DNA of 64,000 nucleotides, taken from the NCBI GenBank assembly GCA_947184155.2, contig CAMXCT020000453.1:82227-146226 (forward strand), read 5' to 3'. Below, in pieces: positions 33,033 through 44,190 of the stretch. The stretch is from Cladocopium goreaui. Lineage: Eukaryota > Sar > Dinophyceae > Suessiales > Symbiodiniaceae. A program made the position numbers and the translations under genes. Each line of letters starts with the position of its first letter. The first letter of the stretch is position 1. The notes below the pieces were generated by a model. The model ran no database searches. It was not told the origin of the DNA and saw nothing but the letters and a program-made list of their open reading frames with translations.

Positions 33033-33640
33033 TGGTGTAGTGCAGTAGTTGTAGTTGTAGTTGTAGTGGGGTTGATGTTGTTGAAGTTGTAATGTTGTAG
33101 TTGTAGCTGTGGTTGTAGTTCTAGTTGTAGTGTAGTTGAAGTGTAGTTGAAATTGTAATTGTCGTTAGTTGTAGTAGTTGTAGTTGTTGCAATAGTTGTA
33201 GGAGTTGTAGTTGTAGTTGCATTTGTAGCTGTAGTGTAGTAGTAGTTGTAGTGTAGTTGTAGCTGTAGCGTAGTTGAAGTTGTAGTTGTCGTTGTAGTTG
33301 TAGTGTAGGGTCGTGGTAATTGCTGTTGTAGTAGCGCATTTGAAGTTGAAGTTGAAGCTGTAGTTGAAGCGTAGTTGCAGTGTAGCTGAAGTTGTAGTTG
33401 TAGTTGTAGTTGTAGTTGCAGCTGTAGTTGCAGTTGCAGTTGCAGCGTAGTTGTAGTTGCTGCTGCAGCTGTCGTTGTAGTTGTAGTGGCACTTGTAATT
33501 GTAGTTGTAGTTGTAGTCATTGTAGCTGAGGTTGTAGTTGTAGCTGAAGCGTAGATGAGGTTGTAGTTGTGGTTGTAGCTGTATTGCTTGTAGTTGAAGT
33601 GTAGTTGAAGTTGTAGTTGTAGTGGTAGTGCAGTTGCAGC
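33033..33640. repeat. (TTGTAG)n satellite
   Basis: About 600 bp of the hexamer TTGTAG and its variants (TTGAAG, TTGCAG, CTGTAG, TGTAG). Its translation gives Thr/Gln/Leu-rich frames that are not genes. Confidence 0.9.
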
Positions 33641-33748
33641 TGTCTATCTATATATCTGTTTAATTCTGTTTATCTATTTGTCTTCCTGTTTATCTATCTA
33701 TCATCTATCCATCTATCTACCTATCTATCTATTTATCTATCTATCTGC
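33641..33748. repeat. (TCTA)n microsatellite
   Basis: Imperfect (TCTA)n and (TTTA)n repeat, ending where the 52-55-bp repeat begins. Confidence 0.85.
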
Positions 33749-33965
33749 AAGTTTGAAAACGAAGCTATTCTGCGAGACTTCCTCAATTTTTGAACTTGAA
33801 AACATCAAAAACGCAACTATTCGGCGAGACTTCCTCAACTTTTGAACTTGACAACGTCAAAAACAAGCTATATATTCTGCGAGACTTCCTCAATTTTTCA
33901 AGTTGGCAACATCAAAAACGAAGCAATTTTGCGAGACTTCCTTCAAATATTGAAAGTTGAGTGCA
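33749..33965. repeat. 52-55-bp tandem repeat, four units
   Basis: GCGAGACTTCCT recurs at 33772, 33824, 33879 and 33931, with CAA(C/T)TTTTGAACTTG and ACATCAAAAACG-type text between. Confidence 0.85.
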
Positions 33966-34388
33966 GAGCTGATGGCCTCGTACCAATGCGTTTTGCGATT
34001 TTTCCACTCTATCTGTCTAAAGTGCTGCGCCTGCCACGAAAAAGTGATGCCAGGTCACACGAAGTGCTGCGCCTGTCACGCAAAATCATCTTAGCAAACC
34101 TGAAGATCTCAGGCTCCAAAATGCAACCCCTCTCAGGAAATCAGCGCGCTGACCTCCTAACATCTCTGGTGAACATGTCTCTTGTACTGCGCCTGCCACG
34201 CGAAATGCATGTTTGCAGGTCCTTTTCAACTGTGCCACGCATGCCAACGTTTTTGAAACTGCTACAAAACCCTCACGTTTTGCTCACTTTTGACAAGGTG
34301 CACAATCCCTTGCGCCTGCCACGCGAAAGCACATCTGAACGTCCAAAAGTGCTCCGTACCCGTCAGATGTTTTTGCACTTTTGACTTC
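33966..34388. repeat. Interspersed GCGCCTGCCACG repeats
   Basis: The phrase CTGCGCCTGCCACGC or a near copy occurs near 34024, 34063, 34188 and 34313, in otherwise unlike sequence. No gene is seen. Confidence 0.6.
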
Positions 34389-34800
34389 GAAATGTGCTTC
34401 GCGCCACAACGGCATGCACTTTTTCGACATCTCAACTTCCAAAAGTGCTCTGAACGTGGTGTGCCTTGTACATTTTAACTTCGAAATGTGCTTCGCGCCA
34501 CAACGGCATGCACTTTTTCGACATCTCAACGTCCAAAAATGCTCTGAACGTGGTTTGCTTTGTAGATTTTGACTTGGAAATGTGCTTCGCGCCAAAACGG
34601 CGTGCACTTTTTCAACATCTCAACTTCCAAAAGTGGTCGCTTTGTACATTTTGACTTCGAAATGTGCTTCGCGCCACAACGGCGTGCACTTTTTCGTCAT
34701 CTCAAGTTCCAAAAGTTTTCCGAAGCTGAGGCGTTTTGTACATTTTGGCTTCGAAATATGCTTCACGCCACAATGGCGCGCAATTTTTCATCTCTCACCT
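34389..34800. repeat. 94-bp tandem repeat, five units
   Basis: GAAATGTGCTTCGCGCC starts units at 34389, 34483, 34577 and 34659, with a variant at 34753 (spacing 94, 94, 82, 94). Each unit has GGCATGCACTTTTTCGACAT and CTCAACTTCCAAAAGTG. The plus-strand peptide frames are by-products of the repeat. Confidence 0.9.
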
Positions 34801-35108
34801 CCCCAGATGGCTCCGCACCCGCCGCTTTAGTGAGCCTACTTTTCCACCCTCCAGAGCCACAAATCATTGGAAAACACAGTGTTTCGCGACTTTCCTACCT
34901 TTTCGCGCACCTGCATCTTCTTTCTTCTGACTCTTTCTCTTCTCTGATCTTCTCTATTCTGCTCTTCTCTTCTCTATTCTTCTCCTCCACCTCTGCTTTT
35001 CATCTGTCCATATTGTCGGAAGTTTGACTTCTAAACTTTTCGATGGTAACAATATCATGATAGGTGATTGCAACCATGCCGCATGGACACACAATTCCTT
35101 GTCTACGC
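34801..35108. other. 3' flank of the helical-repeat gene
   Basis: Contains a TCTTCTC-rich tract at 34915-34995. No gene seen. Confidence 0.35.
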
Positions 35109-36344
35109 CTACGCTGCTCCGTACTTGGCTTGATCCTCACGAATCCTCAGGAAAAGGGATAGCATGCCATGGATGCGCTGATTGCCACGACCAGCTCTTC
35201 GGAAAGCTCCCACCAAGCGCTCGATGTCCTGCAAAGAAAGATCGATGCCTCGCTGCTGCACTCGAACTCCTAATCTCTTCCAGGCCAAGTCATGGCTCAC
35301 CTGCCGTGCCGCAAAGAACTCAGCCAGAATCAGGAGGGTATCCGAACGCAATAACAAGCCCCGGCGAGCCACATAATCTGCAACTTGATATTCAAGGCGT
35401 GGATCCTTCACATCCAATACCATAAGAGCGCGAGCGATCTCAGCCGCCATATCCTGGTTAAAAGTGTGATCCAAACGAAGCTGTCGAGATTCTTCACAAA
35501 GCACCTCCAGCTGCTGGTCCTCTGGGCGCCATTTCAGAATAGCAAGTGCACTCCAAATGCTGGTGGTACCCTGCGCAGCGAAGGGCATGGTCTTAGCTTC
35601 CATAGCCTCGAAGATCAAGAGCAAAAGCCACTGTAAGAACCGCTTGTCACCCGGCGTTAGCTTGCTCATTGCCTTCAGCAGCATGCATAGGTTTTGACTG
35701 GATTCATCTTCCAGGCCCTTGCCCATTAGCTTTTGGCGCACAGCCTGCTTTAATGCCAAGATCTCTGCAGGGGCTGTGCGGTCGACTGCCGCCAAACCCC
35801 AAGCAAACATAGCGATGTCTGGAAGGGAAAACTCTTTGGCGTGAGAGCACACGGCACCACCAAGAACAATCCACGCCTGCTCTTCATGAACAAGAGTTCG
35901 CCCCAAGCCCCAAGCACAAAGGGCAATTTGTTTGGGAGTCATGCACGGGACACGAGCGGTCATGATCGGTAAGAGTCTCCAAACAGCAGGGGCGTAACAA
36001 ATTACACCATAGCGATGTAGCAAAAGGTGAACACTCTCAGGAAAGTTCAGCTCTGCAGCCGATAGCAAACGTTGGCTATATGTTTGAAATTGTGGCAATG
36101 AAGTATGGAAACGCTTCCGGACTGTCAAAAGGCTCAATGATGCCAGCCAGTCCCTTTTGGAAAATCGATCTGCATTTTCAATGCAAAAGCTCAGAAAGTC
36201 GGGGGCTTCCACATACTCAGCCATTTCCCGAGCCAAAGGTGTGTCACATTCCCAGCGCAGAATCTTCGCCCCTCTTTTGGTAGGCCACATGGGCTTTATG
36301 AAATTGCATCCTCTGGGCGCCAGGATATACCTCGGGAGCAGCAT
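35109..36344 (-). CDS. Helical-repeat organellar RNA-binding-type protein (HPR/OPR/FASTK-like)
   Basis: The open frame is an uninterrupted 411 codons, ATG at 36344 to a stop at 35109. The sequence is made of helix pairs with the recurring pattern ALCAWGLGR / MFAWGLAAV / ISLLTV and QIALCAW, spaced about 35-40 residues, as in FASTK/RAP-linked, OPR or heptatricopeptide families that bind organellar RNA. The N-terminus (MLLPRYILAPRGCNF, with Arg and Lys and few acids) could be a mitochondrial presequence. No RAP domain is seen at the C-terminus. Alternative: a general alpha-solenoid. The frame is intact and stands alone, so it is probably a living host gene, perhaps a retrogene. An overlapping upstream minus-strand frame (36296-36514) may be 5' UTR. 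Confidence 0.6.
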   Translation of the reverse strand: MLLPRYILAPRGCNFIKPMWPTKRGAKILRWECDTPLAREMAEYVEAPDFLSFCIENADRFSKRDWLASLSLLTVRKRFHTSLPQFQTYSQRLLSAAELNFPESVHLLLHRYGVICYAPAVWRLLPIMTARVPCMTPKQIALCAWGLGRTLVHEEQAWIVLGGAVCSHAKEFSLPDIAMFAWGLAAVDRTAPAEILALKQAVRQKLMGKGLEDESSQNLCMLLKAMSKLTPGDKRFLQWLLLLIFEAMEAKTMPFAAQGTTSIWSALAILKWRPEDQQLEVLCEESRQLRLDHTFNQDMAAEIARALMVLDVKDPRLEYQVADYVARRGLLLRSDTLLILAEFFAARQVSHDLAWKRLGVRVQQRGIDLSLQDIERLVGAFRRAGRGNQRIHGMLSLFLRIREDQAKYGAA

Positions 36345-38614
36345 TTTAGAGAAAGGATCTTTGAAACACCGCTACAGTACAGTAAACGGTCCCAAACTGG
36401 ATCCCTCAGAACTGCACTGACATCAACAACCTCGTCTTCATGTTTGATCGAGTTTGTGCATAGATCTCTGACACCCCGACATATGAAACATGCGTTCCCT
36501 CGTTCACGGCTCACAATTCAGGAATGGGCTTTAATTCTGGATCTTTATGGGTAATTTGGGTAATTCCACTACCAGTAGTGTAGGTTTGGTAGACAATTTG
36601 TAGCAGCAAGGGCACCGTGTGCATGCAGCCGACAAGTGTGAAAAGGCTCGCAGCATTCCTCATACCCGACCTCCTCTGCGCCAACAGGGCTGCTCGTGAG
36701 ACCATGGCACTGAGGAGAGTGGTGGCATGGAAGCGATGTGCGTCAGAATCATAATGTACAGAGGGCTGAAAACAATATGGCTATGGGCACAAAAATTCAT
36801 CCCCCAAGTCAATTGGAATTTCATCCCAGGCGCCGCGATGGAAAACCCAAAAATATTTCAAACCGATCAGAAGCCATCAGCATTCAACTCTCAGGCACTG
36901 CTTGCACATCCCTACATGGACCAATACAAACGTTGAAGCCTCACGGGCTGCGCGAAAGCGAAAGTGCCCATAAAGAAAGCGCTTGAAGACAACGGTCTGC
37001 CTTCCCCTAAAAGACCTTTCCAACACACTGATCGAAAATCCTCCAAAACTTGAAGCGGCACAAGGGATATCATATCCATCAGCCTTGCATCACAGTCCCC
37101 GGATGACAGCCTGGCCAGCTTTGCTTCTGGCCCTTCTTTGAAGTGATAAGACACTGGTCTGAGCTCCTGCGAATTTTCACAAGGAATCCAGGAACAACAA
37201 CGACGTGACAATCAAACTGGAAGTTCACACATTGCAGCCAGGTGTCCCGCAACAACCAGCCAACGGCTTTTGCCCTGTCTGATCCTGGGCACTGGGACTT
37301 TTCGGACAACACGCTTCGCAGCACAGTAGTCGACCTGGCCTGGCATCTCACCTGGAGTTGACAGAGCTCTCGCTGCAAGAGTTTGTTCCAGCGGCTCGAT
37401 TCGACACCTCACAACGGTCACAACGGTCACAACGGTCACAACGGTCACAACGGTCACAACGGTCACAACGGTCACAACGGTCACAACAGCTTCATGGAAT
37501 TTCATGGGCCTCTTTTTTTGGGCTTCAGCCTGGACTTGGACTCTGGCTTTAGCCGCCGGTCTGAAGCACTGATGATGCTCACTGATGACCAAGTACCTTT
37601 GGAGCAAAAATGGTGTTTAAATGGGTTGGCACATGTTGGAAGGTGCCCTTACTCTGCATATCTCTGCAATGAGTGTCTGACCATGCAAGCTCCCACCACT
37701 GGCACTGATGCTCAGCCTCTTCAGACCTCCGGCCTTGCAGAAGTTGTCAGAACCAAAGCTTTGCGTTTCCATGAAAATGAAGGCGCGAAAGCTGCAAAGC
37801 GAAAAGCGAGCTGGGCGCACCAACAAATTGACAAAACTACTCCATCAACAATATGTTCCCTGTCAGAACCAAAGCTATGGAGACGTATTGTCATAGTCAT
37901 AGTGGAAGCTGGTTGCTGAAGCGGGAAGAATACCAGGAGATGGGGGATTTGGCCCTGGGCAAATGCTGCTATCTTGACATTGTTTCCGCAATCCTTTTCG
38001 GTGATGCCAAGTGGGCATGCAGCATTAAGTTCAGCACATGCACTCGCAACTCTGTTGCTCCAGTATCATAATGCACGTATGTTGACCTTAAAGCAAGCGC
38101 AGCCTACGGCTACGCTGGTTAAACATTGGCCCAAGAACTAAGAACTTCCAGGCACACAATTGAAGGTCGGTTGCTGCGGCTATGCGGACGAGGGTCGGGC
38201 CATTAAAATAGATTGCAGCGCCTCTGTAAAGGCAAAGGCAAAGGCGTATGGAGGAAGGAAGCTTAGGAAGTGAGTCAGGCAACTTCCTCTGAAATGGAAG
38301 GTCCAGGCCTGGGTGCACGTTGCCGTCCACTAACAGCGTAGAACTTAGACGCGCTATGCCCGACAAAGACCTCAGATACATCATGGAGCATCCATGGGCA
38401 TCCCATTCCCACATATTCTAATCGCGGGGCAGGTGGATAGGTGAAGCCACTATAATGACTCGAGCAGATGCAACCCCTGATGTGAGAAGAGGAATAAGCC
38501 CAACTCAGGTGCGGCATCCGCTACTTCCAATTTTCATTGTCATCAGTTCACATTCCACTTCTATTCTAGCCTGCTAGGAAGAAACTAGTTTCAGTTTCAT
38601 ACCCTTTGTATGCA
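36345..38614. other. Mostly non-coding stretch
   Basis: Weak minus-strand frames at 36511-36705 and 37079-37378 have no recognised content. The phrase TCAGAACCAAAGCT occurs twice (about 37748 and 37862). The nonamer array at 37408-37491 is listed separately. Confidence 0.3.
37408..37491. repeat. (TCACAACGG)n nonamer array
   Basis: About nine perfect copies of the 9-mer TCACAACGG. Being a multiple of three, it keeps frames open: HNG on plus, TVV on minus. Perfect copies without spacers rule out CRISPR. Confidence 0.95.
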
Positions 38615-38848
38615 CTAGCTAGGAGGTGGGTTGTGGGTGTCTCTGCTCTTGCACTTATCGTCTGAAGAATTCGGCTGCTGGGGCGCCCACGTGCACACGT
38701 GCAAAAGGTCCAGGACAGACAGCAAGCTGCCAAGGCAACCCATCCCAATGACGAAAAGCAATGATCCCAGGTACGCAACCTCATCAAATTGAAAGGAACC
38801 ACTGGGCACTGTCAGATCGGAATCGTTGGTTTCGTGATCATCTCAGGC
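38615..38848 (-). CDS. C-terminal exon of a probable membrane protein
   Basis: After an acceptor-like GTAGGAGCCTGAG, the minus strand reads DHETNDSDLTVPSGSF and then one hydrophobic helix (VAYLGSLLFVIGMGCLG and LLSVLDLLHV), with a polar tail ending NPPPS and TAG at 38615-38617. The composition is that of a real single-pass or last-helix segment. Upstream exons were not found and no family is recognised. Confidence 0.45.
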
Positions 38849-39819
38849 TCCTACCTGGCGCACTTACGACAAGCCTAAAGAATTGACTTTTATGCGTGCT
38901 GTATCAGCGTGTCCTAAGCTTTTGGCTCACCAAATTAACAGTCGCATCTCCTGCAGCAACGTGCAAATCCACAGGCTTTCCAACAAAATACAAGCCCTTA
39001 CAGCGGCCAACAGAGCGGGACTCAGATTGTGCAAACCTGCCGGTCGGACTTTGTACATCTTTCTATCGGGTTCTATCAGGTTCTTAAATATATATATATA
39101 CATACATAATCATACATACATGTGTGACCTAAATATAGATAATCATATGCATATTTGTGTGTGTGTTTTTTTCCAACACTCCTTTTCTGTTGAAAAGTCT
39201 TGTGCGCGCCTCAACATGTAGAAGACTCATGCTGGCCTCCTAGCACGGAGGTCTTTGTGAAAAATCCATCCAAAAAACGTCAGAGCAGGCCATTCTGGCC
39301 CAAAAACTCTGGTCGAAAAGGGAGAAACAACAGCTTGAAAGGAGGCAACAATGACTGCGGTGAAACGCTGCTCTGCCTGAGACTTCGAAGCTATGTCGGT
39401 TGACATCTGTGCCATGCATCTGAATTCATGCGCCGTAAAATCATGCTTTTTTTGGGGGGGCTTCGTGTTTGTTGGGCTATTGCCTCTTGGCCCTCTTTTT
39501 TTTTTTTGGGGGGGGGGCTTCGTGCTGATTGGGCTATTGCCGCTTGGCCCCTTCTTTTTTTTCTTACAGGGATCACTCACTGGCTGTGAGGGCTTGAGGG
39601 ACGATGGCAAAACAAGGTGAAACGGGAGAGCAGCAATGAATTAATGCAAGACAGACTACGGTCAGCGGCAAAATGCATTTGTTGGACCGAGCTGCAACGG
39701 TTGGGCTGTGGTCAGGCATCAGGTCTGTGCTTTCGGCATGACTATGTCTACGGTTTGGGCATGGATTCAATCAGTCTCAGTAGGGACACCCGATCTAGAT
39801 CTGGCTCATTCTCCGGCTC
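38849..39819. other. Non-coding stretch at the broken end of element C
   Basis: Contains TA/TATG runs (39085-39165) and a 66-bp tandem duplication with T- and G-runs (about 39445-39570; GGGCTTCGTG and GGGCTATTGCC each occur twice). Similarity to element C ends at about 39820, so its 3' part is deleted. No 3' LTR was found. Confidence 0.35.
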
Positions 39820-40518
39820 TTGGGTTGAGGCAAGTTGGGATGCTTCTCTTGAAATGGTTGGATAAGCTTGCAAAACTTTTGAGAAACGATCTTGAACAAT
39901 CAAGACAGCATGTTCCTTCCCTCTTGAAGACTTGAAGACAATCAAATGGTCACATGCCAACTGCTGTCCAAAAGCTTCGGGCTCCGCAAGATCAAGATCT
40001 TCATTGACAACTCTCTTCCTCTTGACCCTTTTGCTGTAAAGTCTGACACGATTGCAAACATCACATGTGGACAATTTCGTAAAATGAGTCAAATTGTGAT
40101 CAAACGGGGGTGGAGCAAGGATTTCAGGTTCGACGGATGCAGGATCGCTTGGCTTTCCAAAATCTTCGCTAGGCTCAACGGCTGGCTCTACTGACAAAAC
40201 TTCAGGAACATCAACCGGCTCCGCAGCGGGATCTAATGGAGGCAAAACATCAATGACACTACTTCCGAGAAGAGGTTCTGCAGGCATTCCAGGAATGACG
40301 GTAAAATTGTTTCTGAAAAATGGAACATGTTGTGTGACCCTTGATGCATAAAACTTGTTCTCCTCATCGCAGTTGAGCTGGCATTTGGAGGGGTCGCGAA
40401 CAAGAAAGGGCAAAGAGCCCGGAAGCCAAATGAATCCTAGTCCATTCTGCTCCACATCAAGGCCAATTGATCTGACCATCGGACACGAATCCAAAAGATA
40501 ATGATTGGCATCACTCAA
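39748..40518 (-). pseudogene. Protease C-terminus and integrase N-terminus of element C (truncated)
   Basis: The frame starts inside the protease domain (LGFIWLPGSLPFLVRD). It passes an acidic Pro-rich linker with a run of EPAVEP-like units, then an HHCC zinc-binding motif (HNLTHFTKLSTCDVC), and ends in the first integrase strand with the catalytic Asp (ACDHLIVFKSS, LIVQDRFSKVLQAYP). The second Asp and the Glu are missing because similarity to the family ends at about 39820. Non-functional. Confidence 0.65.
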
Positions 40519-40586
40519 AATTCCATCTTAGTCTTTAAATCTAATGGTGTCTGACGATTTTTTGAAACCACCACCTGTCGAGAAGT

Positions 40587-41147
40587 TCAACTTTTCGTGA
40601 GAGTCATTTGCAAACCGGAAAATAGGGATCTGTGATATCCCTGTTCCTGCAAGGCTTCATAGGACACCAAGTGTCGACCAGCACCAGTGTCAGCAGCCCA
40701 CTGAAGTCCTCCAATGGCTTGGGATGAAGTGACAAAGGAGCTCAACGCAGCAACAATTGCAACGGCTGCTGCAACTTTCGGAGTTGCAGGCTTTGGCTTG
40801 GCCTTCGGGTCGGCCTTTGAGTCTTTGAGCTTTGCAGGAGGAGCCTTGACATGGCTATAATGGCACTTATCCCCATGAACACAACCATTGGGCATCTGAT
40901 GGAAAATGCATGGAGTCTTGGCCTTTTCCTCAACTGTCATTGGCTTTCCGGGTTTTCCTTTTGACTTACCCTTTGCACTTTTGGGAGGCCCTTTAGGGGC
41001 ATTTTTGGGTGTTGGGGCGCTTATAGCGGCTGCAACGGATGCTTTGGCTGGAGAAGCTTTGGCTGGAACTGCAGGAGTCTTCGCCTTTGGCATTTGGTTT
41101 GTCATGTTTCTTCTTGCTACGAAGTGATTGCTCAATGGATCGAGCAT
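40587..41147 (-). pseudogene. CCCH finger and protease start of element C
   Basis: A Lys/Ala/Pro-rich stretch is followed by a CCCH zinc finger (CIFHQMPNGCVHGDKCHYSH) in the nucleocapsid position, then by the aspartic-protease motif AADTGAGRHLVS. The frame is the same as that of the Gag on its 5' side; only the TGA at 41148-41150 separates them, and this stop is followed directly by ATG. A CCCH finger in place of a CCHC knuckle is shared with element D. Confidence 0.7.
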
Positions 41148-41990
41148 TCACGTCACCACGTCCTCTCTTTCTTCAACAAGAAACTCTTGCAGCTTTCCCC
41201 AAAGGTAGTTGAATTCACACATCGTGGAGTCATCAGGGGACCTTTTGATATCATCAATCACTCTTTCCAATCGACGAACCGTCCGCAGCTTGTGAAAAAG
41301 GAATTCTCCAAGCATTCGTTGATTGGGCCATTGCTCACTCGGAATCTGGTTCAAAACCGTCATCAAATTGGATGAGAACTCTTGTAAATCAGCAACTGAG
41401 TACCCATTGAGTTCCACCAAAAATACCGATTGAGAAGTAATAAGTGGCCCAAGGACTCGGTCTAAGTCGAAATGTCGAGAGATCATGTGAATGACAGCTC
41501 GGCCTCTGGGTGCTTGACTTTGACGGGTACAACTTTCAATGTAACCCTGGACCTTAAACTGCAACTGGGGAACTCCTTTCAGACCTTTGATAAGCTCTGA
41601 AGCGAGCCATCGGTCAAGCCTCGGCACAAGGCCTGAGGAGTTTGAGCACTCCTCTGCAGAATCAACCCTGAAAGCAACAGCGATCCAATTTGTCAAATAG
41701 TCGATGCCACTGATGTCAAGGCGTCCCAACATCAAGATCAGAGTGTTTTTCCAAACCCTGAAGTCGGCCGCATTGTTGGGCAATGGCTCTAGCTTTGCAG
41801 TCTGGAGGGCACGATTGTCAACAAGATCCATTTCTGTCTTTTCTTCAACAACCAAATCACCACTATCACCCCCCTCATCCTCAGGCCAGTCACCGTCACC
41901 AGAAGGCGGATCAGGAGGACCAATTGGGTTGATGAAACCTTACGGCTGTGGAGAGCGGCTGATATTGGGATAAACAGGATTGGAATTATA
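41148..41990 (-). pseudogene. Gag core of element C
   Basis: The minus strand reads an acidic lead (GDWPEDEGGDSGD) and a helical Gag core (LPNNAADFRVWKNTLIL, IDYLTNWIAVAF, LQEFLVEEREDVVT). Element D has the counterpart in its 638-codon frame (IPKNAAECRGFKNQV). A TAA at 41940-41942 and a TGA at 41148-41150 interrupt an otherwise continuous frame. The upstream part was separated by the insertion at 41991-43175. Confidence 0.65.
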
Positions 41991-43175
41991 CAAGTCCGTG
42001 AGCCCTGTTAATTACGGCCGGGTTTTTTTGGTGAGCGGGCCAGGGGGGTAGTGAACCAAAAACCATTGTTTATTTACCCATATGAGCTGTTCAGGCTTAT
42101 CACTGACTACCAGCAAGTTTTGCACATACACAGAGAGCGTTAATATGGACATATCCACAAAGTCTTATGTCAAAACATTCCCAACAGCAGCGCGGCGTGG
42201 TAGTGATAGGCAGAAACACGCCGCTAACTCAAACCAGGAGGAAATTGCCACATAATGCACAAATTCGTGTTTTGTCCTTCACTGCCGCAAACAGCGAGTG
42301 GAATCTTGATTGGCCAAGTATTTGTCGGCATGGCCGGGCCGGTGCATTTGAAAATTCCCAAAAAAACATTGCACAAACAAAAAAACAAACTTGACCAAAA
42401 GGGATGTGGTGAGCGTTCTGGCGAGCGTTCTGGTGAGCATTCTACCAAAATGATGACCATAGCCCCACTGGTGGTCATCATTTTGGAATGATGACCATGC
42501 CATGGTTCTTCATATGATGACCATAAGATGACCACCAGAATGACCATGGCCATCATTTTAAAATGATGACCGCGCGGTCATCATATGGTCATCATTTTAC
42601 CCCTGTTTTCGACGCTTTGATGACCATGGGTTTACCCGCTTAGGCGAAGAACGACCATGGTCATCATCCAAAGCACCTAGTGGTGGGCGACAATAGTTTG
42701 GAGAATGACCACCAAATGATGACCACCAAAAATGACGACCATGAATAATGATGACCACCACGATCAAAAAAATCAACAAAGAAAAAACACACCAAAAGCA
42801 CGCATCAAATGTCGAAGCAGCAGCAATGAAGCATTCCCAAGAGAAAAAAATGCCGCCCTTTCTATCTATCAACGTAGGGGCTGGTGATGCCCAAATTTGC
42901 TTACAAATGCAGTAAGTAAAATGTTTGGGATGTTAAGGGTGCGTATGACGCGTATAAAATGAAAGGCGGGCCCAAGAACCCCTAAGAGGCAGAGATCCGT
43001 TTTCTTTTGTTGTCCGTTCTTGCGTTTTAGCGGCGCCGGGGCCAAAAAATATGTGCAGGATGCGCTGAACAGAAATTGGTGAGCATAAAACTGGCCATTA
43101 AAAATAAAACAAGGTTTGAAATTTACCATTAAGCCCCTTATGTTTTTTCAAAATTATTAACACCTCACGGACTTC
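41991..43175. mobile_element. 1185-bp non-autonomous TIR DNA element inside element C
   Basis: The left end CAAGTCCGTGAG and the inverted right end (reverse complement GAAGTCCGTGAG) are terminal inverted repeats; similarity continues imperfectly (TGTTAAT) for about 25 bp. Both sides carry the target duplication TATA (41987-41990 and 43176-43179). Element plus duplication is 1189 bp, which is 1 modulo 3, exactly the shift between the two halves of the Gag frame of element C. No transposase is encoded. The interior (42445-42760) is packed with inverted repeats of TGATGACC. A 4-bp duplication does not settle the superfamily. Confidence 0.75.
42445..42760. repeat. Palindrome-rich TGATGACCA / TGGTCATCA cluster
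   Basis: The motif ATGATGACC or its complement occurs more than a dozen times in about 320 bp. A perfect 15-bp hairpin is formed by 42445-42459 and 42472-42486 (12-nt loop), and 42563-42584 is a perfect 22-nt palindrome (ATGATGACCGC / GCGGTCATCAT). It lies in the middle of the TIR element. Confidence 0.85.
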
Positions 43176-44190
43176 TATAATTGGAATCCGCACCATTTTG
43201 CTCATAGTTGATCATTCGGTCTGACAAATTCTGAATTGCTGCCATCATTGAATCCAATCTTTGTTCCATGGACGACTGAAGACCATTGGCAACAGGATCA
43301 TTCGAAACCTCAACAACTCGACCATCAACTGTCCCTCCAAGATTCCCTGGCACACTGTGAACAAGACTGGGCCTCATCTGCGCCTCAACGTTTGGAGCTG
43401 CGACTGAGGGAGTGGCGCTCAAAGCAGCCAATCTCTCCTGGAATCGGGCTTCACTCAACCGAAGACGGGAAACTTCAGACATCAGGCGGTTGATTTCGGC
43501 ATCCTTATGACCAAACAGGTTTTGAACATTGGACATCTGAGACTCAAACTGAGCAATCTGAAAATCTAAAGTTTTATTGCGATTGATTTGAATTTGGAGT
43601 TGATCTCGGGTAGATTGGACATCTTGTTGAAGCTTTTCAATCTCGGAAGCTTTGCTACTGTCGGACTGGTAAAGGCTTTCTGCAAGTCCTACAAGTTCTT
43701 GAATGCGGGCGCATGCTTGCTGGTAAACTTCTTGGGCTAACTGCTCTAACCCCTGGGTTTTCTCTTCTGACTCTTGGATCACCCGTCTAGCTTCAGCAAC
43801 CATATTTGAGAACACCATGGGATCAACTCCATGAACTTGTTGGGATCTCTGATCATGATATTCAAACGTGTTGTGAACTGAAGATTGGGCACCACTTGAA
43901 GGAAGACCTGAAGGCAATTGTGATGGCTGGGATTCCAAACCAAGTTCATTACCAGTTGAAGCAACAGCCAAACGTCTACCAGAGTCATGACCTTTTGGCA
44001 AACTTCTGATAACTTGAGACATGTTGCGCCTCCCCTGTCCCTGCCCTTGACCACTTTTGCAACGGGCACGCCGAGGTGTCGACGAAGCACTCCGGCTCGA
44101 TGCAGTTTCTCCGACTGCTGCTGGGACGTCCATTGGTTCGGTACTGAGATTCAAACTATCGAGGTTTGATGTTGGATCTGAACTTGACAT
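43176..44190 (-). pseudogene. Coiled-coil N-terminal part of Gag of element C
   Basis: The ATG at 44190 begins a Ser-rich lead with a basic Gly/Gln patch, then a long coiled coil (about residues 125-240; EEKTQGLEQLAQEVYQQ, EIEKLQQDVQSTRDQLQ, DAEINRLMSEVSRLRL). The frame runs into the TIR element and stops at 43165. Without the insertion it would pass into the Gag core at 41990. The coiled coil probably drives Gag assembly; element D has a similar one at 53228-53920. Confidence 0.7.

Noticed and set aside
33023-33520. Thr/Leu/Gln-rich minus-strand frames
   Set aside because: Direct translation of the (TTGTAG)n satellite.
37408-37491. CRISPR-like regular repeat
   Set aside because: Perfect 9-mers in direct contact without spacers; a simple microsatellite in a eukaryotic genome.
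39227-39610. Lys/Pro-rich minus-strand frame
   Set aside because: Produced by a 66-bp duplication with T- and G-runs; no conserved sequence.
43165-44190. Complete 341-codon coiled-coil protein ending in RSP
   Set aside because: The last codons and stop come from the inserted TIR element; without it the frame continues into the Gag core of element C.
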